Shown: piece by piece, positions 46,245 through 56,620 of the stretch | Layout: each line of letters begins with the position of its first letter | Position numbering within the stretch: the first letter of the stretch is position 1 | Assembly: GCF_014297575.1 (NCBI RefSeq) | Contig: NZ_CP060412.1 | Span: forward strand, 1,054,001-1,118,000 | Length of the DNA stretch: 64,000 bases | DNA from: Dyella telluris | Lineage (GTDB): Bacteria > Pseudomonadota > Gammaproteobacteria > Xanthomonadales > Rhodanobacteraceae | Reading direction: 5' to 3' | Position numbers and translations under genes: made by a program | Notes under the pieces: generated by a model | What the model was told of the DNA's origin: nothing | Seen by the model: only the letters and a program-made list of their open reading frames with translations | Databases searched by the model: none

Positions 46245-46927
46245 TCTTGTCTCCTTGACGTTTTTTGAGGACGAACCGACCCGATGCGGTGCGCTGCACC
46301 ACATGAAAGGTTTGCGCCGCATTCGCACGGCCTCAGGTCTCGTGACTGTGTTGCGATCCGATAGGCGCCAGGACTCACCTTCCCCCTGCCATTCCATGGA
46401 ACGGCATGTCCCGACGCAGACTCGCTAAACGACGCCCACCAGCGAATACCGGCGGCAGCGTCGCCAAAGGACCATCCGTCAACCCTCCCGCTCACGGATT
46501 AATTGACGCTAATCAAGAAAATTCGAAGCGTCAATCAGATCGGCGCTGCGTATAAAACGTTTTTCCGACAGCAAGTTAATGCGAAATCCGACGATTTCCC
46601 CATTAACTTCCGCAAGGCTTTCGCGAAGCTGGAGTGGCCAATTACTCAAGCTGTTTCAATACGATAAGAAAAGTGGTGACGCCCATCGCAATATGAAGAA
46701 GTGACAGGCCGATCCCGCTGCGGCGCGAGTTATATCGATTCGACTACCAGGCGTGCCTCGCGGCGGCGATCCGAAAATCACTGCACACGGCGCGAAAGTT
46801 ATTGCGAAGGCCAGGAGGCCTCCGTTCGCCGGAGGCCTCACAAAGGTAAATGTGCACTGAATATCGGCAACGCAAACGCGAGGCGAATGCGCGGCACAGC
46901 ACGATGCATCTCTCGTGCTGTGCCGCT
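46245..46927. other. 683-base gene-free, lower-GC region upstream of the S53 peptidase
   Basis: No open frame here has homology or a credible start. Base composition is clearly more AT-rich than the flanks, especially 46500-46700. Three inverted repeats are visible. ATTGACGC/GCGTCAAT (46502-46509 with 46528-46535) sits in the likely control region of the peptidase gene. GAGGCCTCCG/CGGAGGCCTC (46815-46824 with 46830-46839) is a 10-bp hairpin. GCGGCACAGCACGA with its exact complement (46891-46904 with 46913-46926) lies one base after the PPK2 stop. None has a U-run, so intrinsic terminators are not supported. It could hold an RNA gene or an extended regulatory region. Confidence 0.55.
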
Positions 46928-48049
46928 TCAACCGTAGAGTGCGCGCCCCACGATCAGGGGATCGGCCAGCCCGATCGACGACGGGTCGCGATTGGCATAG
47001 GCAAGGCGATTGAGCACGTGGCGCATGGCATTGAGGCGCGCTCGCTTCTTGCAATCGGAGCGGATGACCATCCACGGCGAATCGGCCGTGTCCGTGTGCG
47101 CAAACATGGCCTCCTTGGCCTGGGTATACGCATCCCACTTGTCGAGCGAGGCCAGATCCACCGGGCTCAGCTTCCATTGCTTGAGCGGATGCAGCTTGCG
47201 CTCGTCGAACCGTCGCCGCTGTTCGGCGCGGCTCACCGAAAACCAGAACTTGAAGAGATGGATGCCGCTGTTCACCAGGTGCCGCTCGAACTCCGGCACC
47301 TGGCGCATGAACTCGTCGTACTCGGCCGGCGTGCAGAACCCCATCACGCGCTCCACGCCAGAGCGGTTGTACCAGCTGCGATCGAACAGCACGATCTCGC
47401 CCCGCGTCGGCAGATGCTGGATATAGCGCTGGAAATACCACTGCCCGCGCTCCGCTTCACTGGGCTTTTCCAGCGCCACCACGCGTGCGCCACGCGGGTT
47501 GAGGTGTTCCATGAAACGCTTGATGGTGCCGCCCTTGCCCGCCGCATCGCGCCCCTCGAACACGACAATGACGCGTTGCCCGGTTTCACGGACCCACGCC
47601 TGCAGTTTCAGCAGCTCTACCTGGAGCCGGTATTTCTGCTTCTCGTAATGGCGGCGGGACATCTTGTGTCGGTAGGGATAGTCCCCGTTGCGCCAGCCTG
47701 CCGAGAGCTCATCGTCCGGGTGGCGATGATGGACGCCACGCAGGCCAGGATCACCTTCCAGCAGCAGCTGCCGCACGCGTTCCGCATCGTCGGGAGACAA
47801 ACCCTCCATGACAGTCCGCATGCTGGCATACAACGCATCGGCACCTTGTGCAGACTGCCCGACGAAGATGTCGTGCGCGCCTTCGGCCAACGCGGATCGC
47901 GCCGACGCCACCGCATGGGCAACCGTGCGCACTTCCCCGGCGTGCGTGGCCTCCCGCTGCACGGATGGAGGCGGCGTTGGGTGGGTGGTGTCAGCACTTT
48001 GGGCAACGGGTGCTGTTGCGGACGATCGTCCGGCGGGTTGGCGCGACAT
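46928..48049 (-). CDS. Polyphosphate kinase 2 family protein (long form)
   Basis: 373 residues. An N-terminal extension of about 125 residues, Ala/Ser/Pro-rich then helical, precedes the PPK2 domain. That domain shows RHKMSRRHYEKQKYRLQVELLKLQAWV, Walker A GRDAAGKGGTIKRF (about 166-179), and lid/Walker B GEIVLFDRSWYNRSGVERVMGFC. The closing region reads HPLKQWKLSPVDLASLDKWDAYTQAK. It transfers phosphate from polyphosphate to nucleotides, or the reverse. This is the second PPK2 in the window and clearly a different subtype from the 261-residue one. A 14-bp hairpin follows the stop codon. Confidence 0.92.
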   Translation of the reverse strand: MSRQPAGRSSATAPVAQSADTTHPTPPPSVQREATHAGEVRTVAHAVASARSALAEGAHDIFVGQSAQGADALYASMRTVMEGLSPDDAERVRQLLLEGDPGLRGVHHRHPDDELSAGWRNGDYPYRHKMSRRHYEKQKYRLQVELLKLQAWVRETGQRVIVVFEGRDAAGKGGTIKRFMEHLNPRGARVVALEKPSEAERGQWYFQRYIQHLPTRGEIVLFDRSWYNRSGVERVMGFCTPAEYDEFMRQVPEFERHLVNSGIHLFKFWFSVSRAEQRRRFDERKLHPLKQWKLSPVDLASLDKWDAYTQAKEAMFAHTDTADSPWMVIRSDCKKRARLNAMRHVLNRLAYANRDPSSIGLADPLIVGRALYG

Positions 48050-48108
48050 GCGGGAGTCCCTGCGGCAGGGTCGATGGAGAGCCGCGCCGACGGCGCGGCC
48101 GGGAAAGA

Positions 48109-48327
48109 TCAGGACACCGATGCCTTGCGCAGGATCACGTACATCTGATCCTTCAGCAGCAGCTTCTCTTTCTTGAGCTGCTCGATGGCCAGGCCGCCTG
48201 CGGGCGTCTGGCCGGTTTCCATGTTGGCGATTTCCTGGTCCAGCGCGTTGTGGCGATGGAACAGGCGGGAGAAGTGAGGGTCACGGCTCTTGAGCGTCGT
48301 GATCAGGTCGCGGTATTCGGGAAACAT
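48109..48327 (-). CDS. YdcH/DUF465 small coiled-coil protein
   Basis: 72 residues from MFPEYRDLITTLKSRDPHFSRLFHRHNALDQEIANME. The whole chain is two charged helices ending LAIEQLKKEKLLLKDQMYVILRKAS, as in the YdcH family. An upstream in-frame start at 48456 adds residues without similarity. The function is unknown. It lies between PPK2 and the SufT-like gene. Confidence 0.88.
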   Translation of the reverse strand: MFPEYRDLITTLKSRDPHFSRLFHRHNALDQEIANMETGQTPAGGLAIEQLKKEKLLLKDQMYVILRKASVS

Positions 48328-48474
48328 GGTCGTGCTCCGGCTGGGAAAACAGGCTGCTTGTGCAGCCTGGCGCTCAGCCGGTCGGCAGGTACTGACCTTG
48401 ATCAACGATGTCAGCGTGCGATGACACCCTTGCGGCGGCATCGTGGGTGCGGGCATCTGCCCACACCGGAAAAA

Positions 48475-49032
48475 TCAGAGCATGCCGGTTTCGAGCTTGG
48501 CCGCGTCCGACATCATGGAGTGGTTCCACGGCGGATCGAACACCAGGTCCACGTCCGCTTCATTGACGGTGGGGATCAGCTCGAGCTTGGTGCGCACATC
48601 GTCCACCAGGATGTCGCCCATGCCGCAGCCGGGCGCGGTCAGCGTCATCTTCACGTAGACCTTGCGCTGGTCGGGCGAGGGGTGTTCCATGCTTACGTCG
48701 TAGACCAGGCCCAGCTCCACCACGTTGATGGGGATCTCCGGATCGAACACGGTGCGCAGCTGCTGCCACACCAGTGCTTCCACGTCGGCATCGCTGGCGT
48801 CGCTGGCCAGTTCGATCGGCGGCGGCGGCTCTTTGCCCAGCGCATCGGCATCGTTGCCGGCGATGCGGAACAGGTTGCCTTCCACGTACACCGTGAAGCT
48901 GCCGCCCAGGGCCTGGGTGATGTAGCCGATCTGGCCGGCGGGCAGGCTCACCGTTTCGCCCTGCGGCACCATGACTGCCTGACAGTCACGCTCCAGGGTG
49001 AAGGGCTCGCTGCTAAGACTGAAACCGCTCAT
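48475..49032 (-). CDS. sufT: SufT-like iron-sulphur cluster assembly protein (MIP18 family)
   Basis: 185 residues from MSGFSLSSEPFTLERDCQAVMVPQGETVSL. An N-terminal roughly 85-residue domain (VPQGETVSLPAGQIGYITQALGGSFTVYVEGNLFRI) is specific to SufT. The MIP18/DUF59 domain follows, with VFDPEIPINVVELGLVYDV and the Cys-bearing TLTAPGCGMGDILVDDV, then the FDPPWNHSMMSDAAKLETGML end. SufT helps mature iron-sulphur proteins. No suf operon is in the window. Confidence 0.88.
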   Translation of the reverse strand: MSGFSLSSEPFTLERDCQAVMVPQGETVSLPAGQIGYITQALGGSFTVYVEGNLFRIAGNDADALGKEPPPPIELASDASDADVEALVWQQLRTVFDPEIPINVVELGLVYDVSMEHPSPDQRKVYVKMTLTAPGCGMGDILVDDVRTKLELIPTVNEADVDLVFDPPWNHSMMSDAAKLETGML

Positions 49033-49268
49033 GCCGATCCTGCCGAATCTCGTCGATGGGCGAGGCAAAGCGCCACGCCAAGCTGTCTATTATGCCGGTT
49101 GACGCCCGGCCATGCCCGTTCACATCAGGTCGGGGCTGGCCAATCTCAAGGGCGACGCCGCTTTCCGGCGTTTCAGCCCCGGGACAGCCAGGCCGCCCGG
49201 CGCGGTATCATGGGGGTTTTACGCCCGGGAAAAACCGTGTCCGCAGTCCACTCCGTCACTCGCCACGC

Positions 49269-49709
49269 ATGAAGATGCGGTCCGTCTTCTCGATGCTGTT
49301 TGCGCTGGTGAGCGCCCTGATGCTGGGGCTGGCCGCTGGCGCCATGTGGATGGTTCCCACGCTGTATTCCCAGCGTGCCCTGCCGTGGCTCGCCCTGCCG
49401 TTGGGTTGGCTGCTGGGCAAGGCGGTGCGCCATTGGGTGCGCCCCGCCGGCGGCAACGCTGCCATCCTCGCCGCCTTCGCCACGTTCGCTGCGGTGTTGT
49501 ACGTCAATGTGCTGATGGCCGCGGCTCGCATTGCCGGCCTGATGGGCCTGGGGCTGGTCGACTCGCTGCGCACCGCCGGTCCGCGCATGCTGCTTCAGCT
49601 GGCCGAACTGAGCTGCTCGCCCACCGACGATGTCTGGTTCATCGCCAGCATGGGCCTGGCCGCTTTCATTGCCCTGCGTCCCGCGCACCAGCCGAAGGCT
49701 GGCGACTGA
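49269..49709 (+). CDS. Small integral membrane protein of unknown function
   Basis: 146 residues from MKMRSVFSMLFALVSALMLGLAAGA; a second possible start lies two codons on. Four hydrophobic helices at about 6-30, 35-52, 60-82 and 115-135 are seen, with short polar loops (SCSPTDD) and a polar tail. I do not recognise the family. It is convergent with pntB and divergent from sufT. Confidence 0.6.
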   Translation: MKMRSVFSMLFALVSALMLGLAAGAMWMVPTLYSQRALPWLALPLGWLLGKAVRHWVRPAGGNAAILAAFATFAAVLYVNVLMAAARIAGLMGLGLVDSLRTAGPRMLLQLAELSCSPTDDVWFIASMGLAAFIALRPAHQPKAGD

Positions 49710-49718
49710 GGGAACACC

Positions 49719-51146
49719 TCAGCCGTCCAGCGACTTGAGCTCGGCCACCAGCTGGCTCGCCGCTGCCTGGCCATCGCCATAGAGCATGCGGGCGTTGTCG
49801 GCATAGAACAGCGCGTTTTCAATGCCGGCAAAACCGGTGCCCTTGCCGCGCTTCACCACGATCACTTGCCTGGCGTTGGCCACATCCAGGATGGGCATGC
49901 CATAGATGGGCGATGACGGGTCGGTCTTGGCCAGCGGGTTCACCACGTCGTTGGCGCCGATCACCAGGGCCACGTCGGTCTGCGGGAACTCGGGGTTGAT
50001 GTCATCCATGTCGGCGATCAGGTCGTAGGGCACGCCCGCTTCCGCCAGCAGCACGTTCATGTGGCCGGGCATGCGCCCCGCCACCGGGTGGATGGCGAAC
50101 TTCACCTTCACCCCGCGCTCGATCAACAGCTTGGCGAATTCCCACACCTTGTGCTGCGCCTGCGCCACGGCCATGCCGTAGCCCGGAACGATCACCACGC
50201 GCTCGGCGTAAGCCATCATCACGGCCGCGTCGCTGGCCTCGATCGGCTTCTGGGCGCCATCGATGGCCTGGCCGGCGGCACCGCTGGCGCCGAAGCTGCC
50301 GAACAGCACGTTGCCGATGGAGCGGTTCATCGCCTTTGCCATCAGCTGGGTAAGCAGCGTGCCCGCCGCACCCACCACGGTGCCCGCGATGATCATCGCC
50401 TCGTTCTGCAGCACGAAGCCCTCGAACGCCACGGCCAGGCCGGTGAAGGCGTTATAGAGGGAGATCACCACCGGCATGTCGGCCCCGCCGATGGGCAGGG
50501 TCATCATCAGGCCGAACAGCAGGGCCAGCACGAAGAAGGCCACGATCAGCGGTTCGGTCAGCTGACCGCTGGCGATCATGCCCCCCAGCACCACCGCGGC
50601 CGCCAGCACCAGCATGTTCACCACGCGCTGGCCGGGGAACACGAAGCGTTTGTCCAGCCAGCCCTGCAGCTTGGCAAAGGCAATCAGCGAACCGGAGAAG
50701 CTGACCGAGCCGATCAGCGCGCCCAGTACGGCCAGCGCCAGCTGTGCGGTGTTCGGGGCGTCGCCGCTGGCGGTGAACTGCCCGCCGTCGAGCATCGTGA
50801 CGGACCGGCCCGCATAGCTGAACAGCTCGGCCGCGCCGATGGCCGCCGCCGCACCGCCGCCCATGCCGTTGTAGAGCGCCACCATCTGGGGCATCGCCGT
50901 CATGGCGACCCGCCGGCCCGACCACCAGGCGGCCGACACGCCGATCAGCACCGCCGCCAGGATCAGCCCCCGGTTATGCATGTCCGGCAGGGCGAAGGTG
51001 GCCAGCACGGCCACCAGCATGCCCACGCCCGCCCACACGATGCCGCCCCGAGCGGAGCGCGGGGAACTCATGCGTTTGAGACCGAGGATGAACAGCAGGG
51101 CAGCGAGGAAGTAACAGGCCTTGATCACGTCAGGCAGCCAGGCCAT
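49719..51146 (-). CDS. pntB: NAD(P) transhydrogenase subunit beta
   Basis: 475 residues. The membrane part is about eight to nine helices (residues 1-260). The soluble NADP-binding dIII follows, with VVIVPGYGMAVAQAQHKVWEFAKLL, FAIHPVAGRMPGHMNVLLAEAGVPYD and DVALVIGANDVVNPLAKTDPSSPIYGMPIL. The enzyme couples hydride transfer between NADH and NADP to proton movement across the inner membrane. The start overlaps the pntAB stop (TAATG), so they are co-translated. Confidence 0.97.
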   Translation of the reverse strand: MAWLPDVIKACYFLAALLFILGLKRMSSPRSARGGIVWAGVGMLVAVLATFALPDMHNRGLILAAVLIGVSAAWWSGRRVAMTAMPQMVALYNGMGGGAAAAIGAAELFSYAGRSVTMLDGGQFTASGDAPNTAQLALAVLGALIGSVSFSGSLIAFAKLQGWLDKRFVFPGQRVVNMLVLAAAVVLGGMIASGQLTEPLIVAFFVLALLFGLMMTLPIGGADMPVVISLYNAFTGLAVAFEGFVLQNEAMIIAGTVVGAAGTLLTQLMAKAMNRSIGNVLFGSFGASGAAGQAIDGAQKPIEASDAAVMMAYAERVVIVPGYGMAVAQAQHKVWEFAKLLIERGVKVKFAIHPVAGRMPGHMNVLLAEAGVPYDLIADMDDINPEFPQTDVALVIGANDVVNPLAKTDPSSPIYGMPILDVANARQVIVVKRGKGTGFAGIENALFYADNARMLYGDGQAAASQLVAELKSLDG

Positions 51147-51451
51147 TACTTCGCCTCCTTGCCGGGGGCGGGCTTGCTGGCCTTGAACATCTCCAGCATC
51201 CGTTCAGTCACCACGTAACCGCCGGCCGCGTTGCCGGCACCCAGTAGTACGCCAACGAATCCGATGACCACCTCGAAAGGGGTCTGGGCATGGCCTAGCG
51301 CTATCATGGCGCCCACCAGCACAATGCCGTGGATGAAATTTGAACCGGACATCAACGGCGTGTGGAGAATCACCGGTACCCGGGCGATGATCTCGTACCC
51401 CGTGAAAGCAGCCAGCATAAAGATGTAGAGCGCCAGGAAACCATCGATCAT
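51146..51451 (-). CDS. pntAB: NAD(P) transhydrogenase subunit alpha, membrane part
   Basis: 101 residues from MIDGFLALYIFMLAAFTGYEIIARVP. Three membrane helices with the conserved HTPLMSGSNFIHGIVLVGAM segment, as in the dII half of the alpha chain. In three-gene pnt systems this small gene lies between pntAA and pntB; here it is next to pntB but 1.7 kb away from pntAA. Confidence 0.95.
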   Translation of the reverse strand: MIDGFLALYIFMLAAFTGYEIIARVPVILHTPLMSGSNFIHGIVLVGAMIALGHAQTPFEVVIGFVGVLLGAGNAAGGYVVTERMLEMFKASKPAPGKEAK

Positions 51452-51544
51452 GACCCCTCCCCGCCAGAACATCGGTGTAACCGCACTATACGGTTGCGGG
51501 TCAACGCGCGCGAGCCTCGGACGTTGATATCCAAGGACGTACCG

Positions 51545-52174
51545 ATGGAGTCTCAGGATGGCCGATCCGATGAAACGGACGATGGCGGCATGAACAGCGC
51601 CGTGTCCACCCTTGATGCCGACCTGCTGCTCGAAGACGTCCGGGCGGTACCCGCTTCCATGGACGCTTTCCTGGCCCAAGTGGAGCGCCGCGCCTTCCGC
51701 ATGGCCGAGCTGAACCTCGGTCACCGCGAGGATGCGCTGGACGCCGTCCAAGACGCCATGCTCAGGCTCGTCAAGCATTACAGCGACAAACCAGCCCAGG
51801 AATGGACGCCCCTGTTCTGGGGCATCCTGCGCCGGCGCATCGTGGACCTGCAGCGCCGCCGCAAGGTGCGCTCGATCATGGTGGGCTGGCTGGGCGGACG
51901 GGACGAAGACGGCGAGGATCTCCCCATGTGGGAGCCGGCAGACAACGGCCCGGGCCCGCTGGAGCGGCTGACCGACTCCCAGTCGTACGCGGACATGGCA
52001 GCGGCCGTGAAACTGCTGCCCCAGCGCCAGCGCGAGGCTTTCATGCTGCGCGTGCTGGAAGGCCTGGACGTGGCGGAGACCGCGCAGGCCATGGGTTGTT
52101 CGGAAGGGAGTGTCAAAACACATCTGTCGCGCGCGCTGCAACGCTTGCGTGACCAACTGGAGGACTGGCGATGA
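51545..52174 (+). CDS. ECF-type RNA polymerase sigma factor
   Basis: 209 residues from MESQDGRSDETDDGG, or from the internal Met at 51590. Region 2 (about 35-100): FLAQVERRAFRMAELNLGHREDALDAVQDAMLRLVKHY, with WTPLFWGILRRRIVDLQRRRK. Region 4 (about 145-205): LPQRQREAFMLRVLEGLDVAETAQAMGCSEGSVKTHLSRALQRL. Its stop overlaps the next gene by 4 bases; the partner DUF3619 protein with one membrane helix is a candidate anti-sigma-like regulator. The cluster sits on the opposite strand between pntAA and pntAB. Confidence 0.92.
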   Translation: MESQDGRSDETDDGGMNSAVSTLDADLLLEDVRAVPASMDAFLAQVERRAFRMAELNLGHREDALDAVQDAMLRLVKHYSDKPAQEWTPLFWGILRRRIVDLQRRRKVRSIMVGWLGGRDEDGEDLPMWEPADNGPGPLERLTDSQSYADMAAAVKLLPQRQREAFMLRVLEGLDVAETAQAMGCSEGSVKTHLSRALQRLRDQLEDWR

Positions 52175-52548
52175 ACGCGCCTGACAACCACCTCGAACGC
52201 CGCGCCCGCGAGCTGTATCGCGAGGCCGCGGTCCAGCTTGACCCGGCCATGGCCGCGCGTCTGCGCGCTGCCCGTCGGGACGCGTTGGCCAGCCCGCGGG
52301 ACTCGTGGGCGCACCGCTTGCTGCAGCTGCTGCTACCGGCAGGGGCCTTCGCGGCCATTGCCTTTGTCGCCCTGTTCCTGTCTTCGCCGGTGCAGCGACC
52401 GACCTCGGCCGCCCCCACCGTCATGCAGGCCGCCGATACTGAAGGCGAGCTGCCGCCGGACGCGGCTGCTGCCGACCCGACGCTGTATCAGAACATGGAG
52501 TTCTATGGATGGCTGGCCAAGAATGGCGACAGCGAGGCGAGCAGGTAA
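52171..52548 (+). CDS. DUF3619 single-pass membrane protein, possible anti-sigma partner
   Basis: 125 residues. A cytoplasmic N-terminal helical part (MNAPDNHLERRARELYREAAVQLDPAMAARLRAARRDAL) leads into one membrane helix (about 48-70, LLQLLLPAGAFAAIAFVALFL) and a short acidic periplasmic tail. It overlaps the sigma gene (ATGA) and is followed two bases later by a DUF3106 gene. The topology resembles anti-sigma proteins, but no zinc motif is present; the role is inferred from linkage only. Confidence 0.75.
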   Translation: MNAPDNHLERRARELYREAAVQLDPAMAARLRAARRDALASPRDSWAHRLLQLLLPAGAFAAIAFVALFLSSPVQRPTSAAPTVMQAADTEGELPPDAAAADPTLYQNMEFYGWLAKNGDSEASR

Positions 52549-52550
52549 CC

Positions 52551-53111
52551 ATGCGTCGATGCCGTGTTTTCGCCTCGCTGCTTTTCGTCCTCGGACTCAG
52601 CGGCATCGCCACCAGCGCCTTGGCCCAGCAGCTCCCCCCGCCGGGATCGCCGGGGGCTTTTCCGCCCCCACCGCCGGGAGCCTTTCCCCCTGGCCCTCCG
52701 GGCATGCCGCCCGGACCGCCGCCGCAGGCGCGCCCGTGGCAGAGCCTGTCGCCGGATGAGCGCGACATTCTTGCCCCGCTGGCCGACAAGTGGAACTCCT
52801 ACCCGCCGGACCGCCAGGCGCGGATGCTGCAGCGTGCCCAGCAGTGGAAATCGCTGCCGCCCGACCAGCGCGCGGAGATTCGCCAGCGCATCGACCAGTG
52901 GCAGAAGATGACGCCGCAGCAGCGCGAGCAGGCCCGCGAGAACAGCAAGCGCTTCCAGGAACTTCCGCCGCAGGAGCGCGAGCAGCTGCACGCGGCCTTC
53001 CAGCGTTTCCAGCAGTTGCCGCCGGACCAGCGTGAGCAGCTGCTGCGCCAGTGGCACCACGACATGCGCGACCAACCGATGGGCCCGCCGCCCAAGGGGC
53101 CGCGGCACTGA
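52551..53111 (+). CDS. DUF3106 exported proline/glutamine-rich protein
   Basis: 186 residues from MRRCRVFASLLFVLGLSGIATSALAQ, which is a signal peptide. A low-complexity Pro/Gly block (about 27-62) is followed by repeats built on a pattern like LPPDQRxxxxQRxxxWQ (for example WKSLPPDQRAEIRQRIDQWQKM and FQELPPQEREQL). DUF3106 proteins are periplasmic and of unknown function. Last gene of the sigma cluster, ending at a strong terminator. Confidence 0.8.
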   Translation: MRRCRVFASLLFVLGLSGIATSALAQQLPPPGSPGAFPPPPPGAFPPGPPGMPPGPPPQARPWQSLSPDERDILAPLADKWNSYPPDRQARMLQRAQQWKSLPPDQRAEIRQRIDQWQKMTPQQREQARENSKRFQELPPQEREQLHAAFQRFQQLPPDQREQLLRQWHHDMRDQPMGPPPKGPRH

Positions 53112-53141
53112 AAAAAGCCCTGCTTGCGCAGGGCTTTTTTT
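53111..53141. terminator. Bidirectional terminator between the DUF3106 gene and pntAA
   Basis: AAAAAAGCCCTGC (53111-53123) pairs with GCAGGGCTTTTTT (53128-53140) around the loop TTGC. Runs of six or seven T lie on both strands' 3' sides, so it should stop both the sigma cluster and the pntAA transcript. Confidence 0.93.
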
Positions 53142-53171
53142 ATGGGCTCAGGTGGCGTGGAGCGGAGCGGA

Positions 53172-54909
<1,738 letters not shown>

Positions 54910-54939
54910 CATCCACGGTTTGGCTTTGCGGACCGCCCC

Positions 54940-55509
54940 ATGTCCTCTCCCCTTTCCCTGCTGCAACAACGCCACTCCGCCCCCTCGCGCCAACTCGGTG
55001 AACCCGGCCCGGACGAGGCCACGCTGAAGGCGCTGCTGGAGGCCGCGATCCGCGTGCCGGACCACGGCAAGCTCCAACCGTTTCGCCTGATTCTGTTGCA
55101 GGGCCAGGCCAAGCTCGATTTCGGCCAGCGCCTGGCCGAGCTGTCGTTGCGCGTCAACCCGAACATGGCTGATGCCAAGCGCGAGAAGGACCGCACCCGC
55201 TACGACTTCGCCCCGCTGGTGGTAACCGTGGTCGCGCGCATCGATGCGTCGAGCACGGTGCCGGTGATCGAGCAGCAACTCAGCGCGGGCTGCGTGGCCT
55301 ACAACCTGCTGCTGGGTGCCGGGGCGCTCGGCTTCGGCGCGCAGTGGCTGACCGGCTGGGCGGCGTACAACCGCGAGGCGGCGGCCATCCTCGGCCTGAA
55401 GGACAACGAGCAGGTGATCGGTTTCGTGCATATCGGCACGCCACAGATCGACGTGCCCGACCGTGAGCGACCGGTACTCGGCGAGGTGGTCAGCACGTGG
55501 ACACCATGA
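54940..55509 (+). CDS. Nitroreductase family protein (YdjA-like)
   Basis: 189 residues. The FMN-binding start is LLQQRHSAPSRQLGEPGPDEATLKALLEAAIRVPDHGKLQPFRLILL, where R-x-S and the PDHGxLxPxR segment define the YdjA subgroup. The C-terminal GALGFGAQWLTGWAAYN ... VIGFVHIGTP completes the flavin site. It works as a dimer with NAD(P)H. The stop overlaps the exonuclease ATG (ATGA). Confidence 0.9.
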   Translation: MSSPLSLLQQRHSAPSRQLGEPGPDEATLKALLEAAIRVPDHGKLQPFRLILLQGQAKLDFGQRLAELSLRVNPNMADAKREKDRTRYDFAPLVVTVVARIDASSTVPVIEQQLSAGCVAYNLLLGAGALGFGAQWLTGWAAYNREAAAILGLKDNEQVIGFVHIGTPQIDVPDRERPVLGEVVSTWTP

Positions 55510-56396
55510 GCCGTCCAGCCGTCCATCTGATCGACGGCAGCCTGTATGTGTTTCGCGCCTGGCATTCGATGCCGGACGAATTCCATGATGCGGACGGCCA
55601 CCCGGTCAACGCCGTGCACGGCTTCACGCGTTTCCTCTGCGAACTGCTGGAACGGGTGAAGCCCGAGCACCTGGCGGTGGCGTTCGATGCGTCGCTCACC
55701 ACCTCGTTCCGCAATGCCATCTACCCCGCTTACAAGGCCAACCGCGAACTGCCGCCGCCCGACCTGGAACGCCAGTTCGTGCTGTGCCGCGAAGTCGCGC
55801 TGGCGTTGGGCGTGCCGGTACTGATCGATCACACCTACGAAGCCGACGACCTGATCGGCAGCGCGCTGTGGACCTTCCGTGGGCACGGTTTCCGCAGCGT
55901 CATCGTTTCCGCGGACAAGGACTTCGGCCAGCTGCTGGGCGACGACGATGAGCAGTGGGACTACGCACGCAACCTGCGCTGGGGCCCGGCGGGCGTACAT
56001 GAAAAGCTTGGCGTGCATCCGCACCAGGTGGCCGACTACCTGGCGCTCTGCGGCGATGCCGTCGACAACATTCCCGGCGTGCCGGGCGTCGGCGCAAAAA
56101 CCGCGGCGGCGCTGCTGGCCCACTTCGGCAACCTCGATGCACTGCTCGATCGCGTGGACGAGGTGCCCTTCCTGCGCCTGCGCGGCGCGGCCAGCTGTGC
56201 CGTCAAGCTGCGCGAGCATGCGGAAGCCGCACGCCTTTATCGCCGCCTGACCCGTATCGCCCTGGATGCGCCGGTGCCGCTGGAAGCCGATGCCCTGCGT
56301 CGCCAGCGCGGCGAGACGGGGGTGATGGATGCGCTGTGCGAGCGGCTGCGCTTCGGGCCGCTCACGCGGACGCGGTTGCGGGCGTTGCTGGCCTGA
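55506..56396 (+). CDS. 5'-3' exonuclease (Pol I N-terminal/FEN family)
   Basis: 296 residues from MSRPAVHLIDGSLYVFRAWHSMP; a GTG three codons earlier is possible. Acidic metal ligands are in HLIDGSLY, AVAFDASL, YEADDLIGSAL and VIVSADKDFGQLL. Helix-hairpin-helix DNA binding is DYLALCGDAVDNIPGVPGVGAKTAAALL. It is a stand-alone flap/5' nuclease, as found in many Xanthomonadales. It overlaps the nitroreductase stop. Confidence 0.93.
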   Translation: MSRPAVHLIDGSLYVFRAWHSMPDEFHDADGHPVNAVHGFTRFLCELLERVKPEHLAVAFDASLTTSFRNAIYPAYKANRELPPPDLERQFVLCREVALALGVPVLIDHTYEADDLIGSALWTFRGHGFRSVIVSADKDFGQLLGDDDEQWDYARNLRWGPAGVHEKLGVHPHQVADYLALCGDAVDNIPGVPGVGAKTAAALLAHFGNLDALLDRVDEVPFLRLRGAASCAVKLREHAEAARLYRRLTRIALDAPVPLEADALRRQRGETGVMDALCERLRFGPLTRTRLRALLA

Positions 56397-56422
56397 CCAG
56401 CCACACGGCGTCACCCCATGCC

Positions 56423-56572
56423 TGTAGGAGCGCACTTGTGCGCGACCGCAGAGGCGCGGCGCACCCCTGTCATTCAAGAAACACTTTGATGTGTAGGAGC
56501 GCACCCTGTGCGCGACCGGCATAGGAATGGGCACCATGCCATGCGGTGGTCGCGCACAAGTGCGCTCCTACA
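56423..56572. repeat. Dispersed palindromic repeat, copy D (three arms)
   Basis: Arm 1 (56423-56447, loop TT) and arm 2 (56492-56517, loop CCT) point the same way; arm 3 (56548-56572, loop AA) is inverted. Arm 3 complements arm 1 exactly, so arm 2 looks inserted within a copy C-type pair. The region lies between the exonuclease and araC genes. Confidence 0.85.
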
Positions 56573-56620
56573 AAAGTCGTACGGGGGCGCGCCAGCACCG
56601 GGCGTGCAGCTCGCGGTAGC

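Noticed and set aside
46891..46926. 14-bp hairpin after the PPK2 stop as an intrinsic terminator
   Set aside because: No U-run follows on the minus-strand transcript; kept only as an inverted repeat.
46656..47441. A 261-codon minus-strand frame running into the gene-free region
   Set aside because: Most of it overlaps PPK2 out of frame. The part in the gap has no recognisable features and no credible start.
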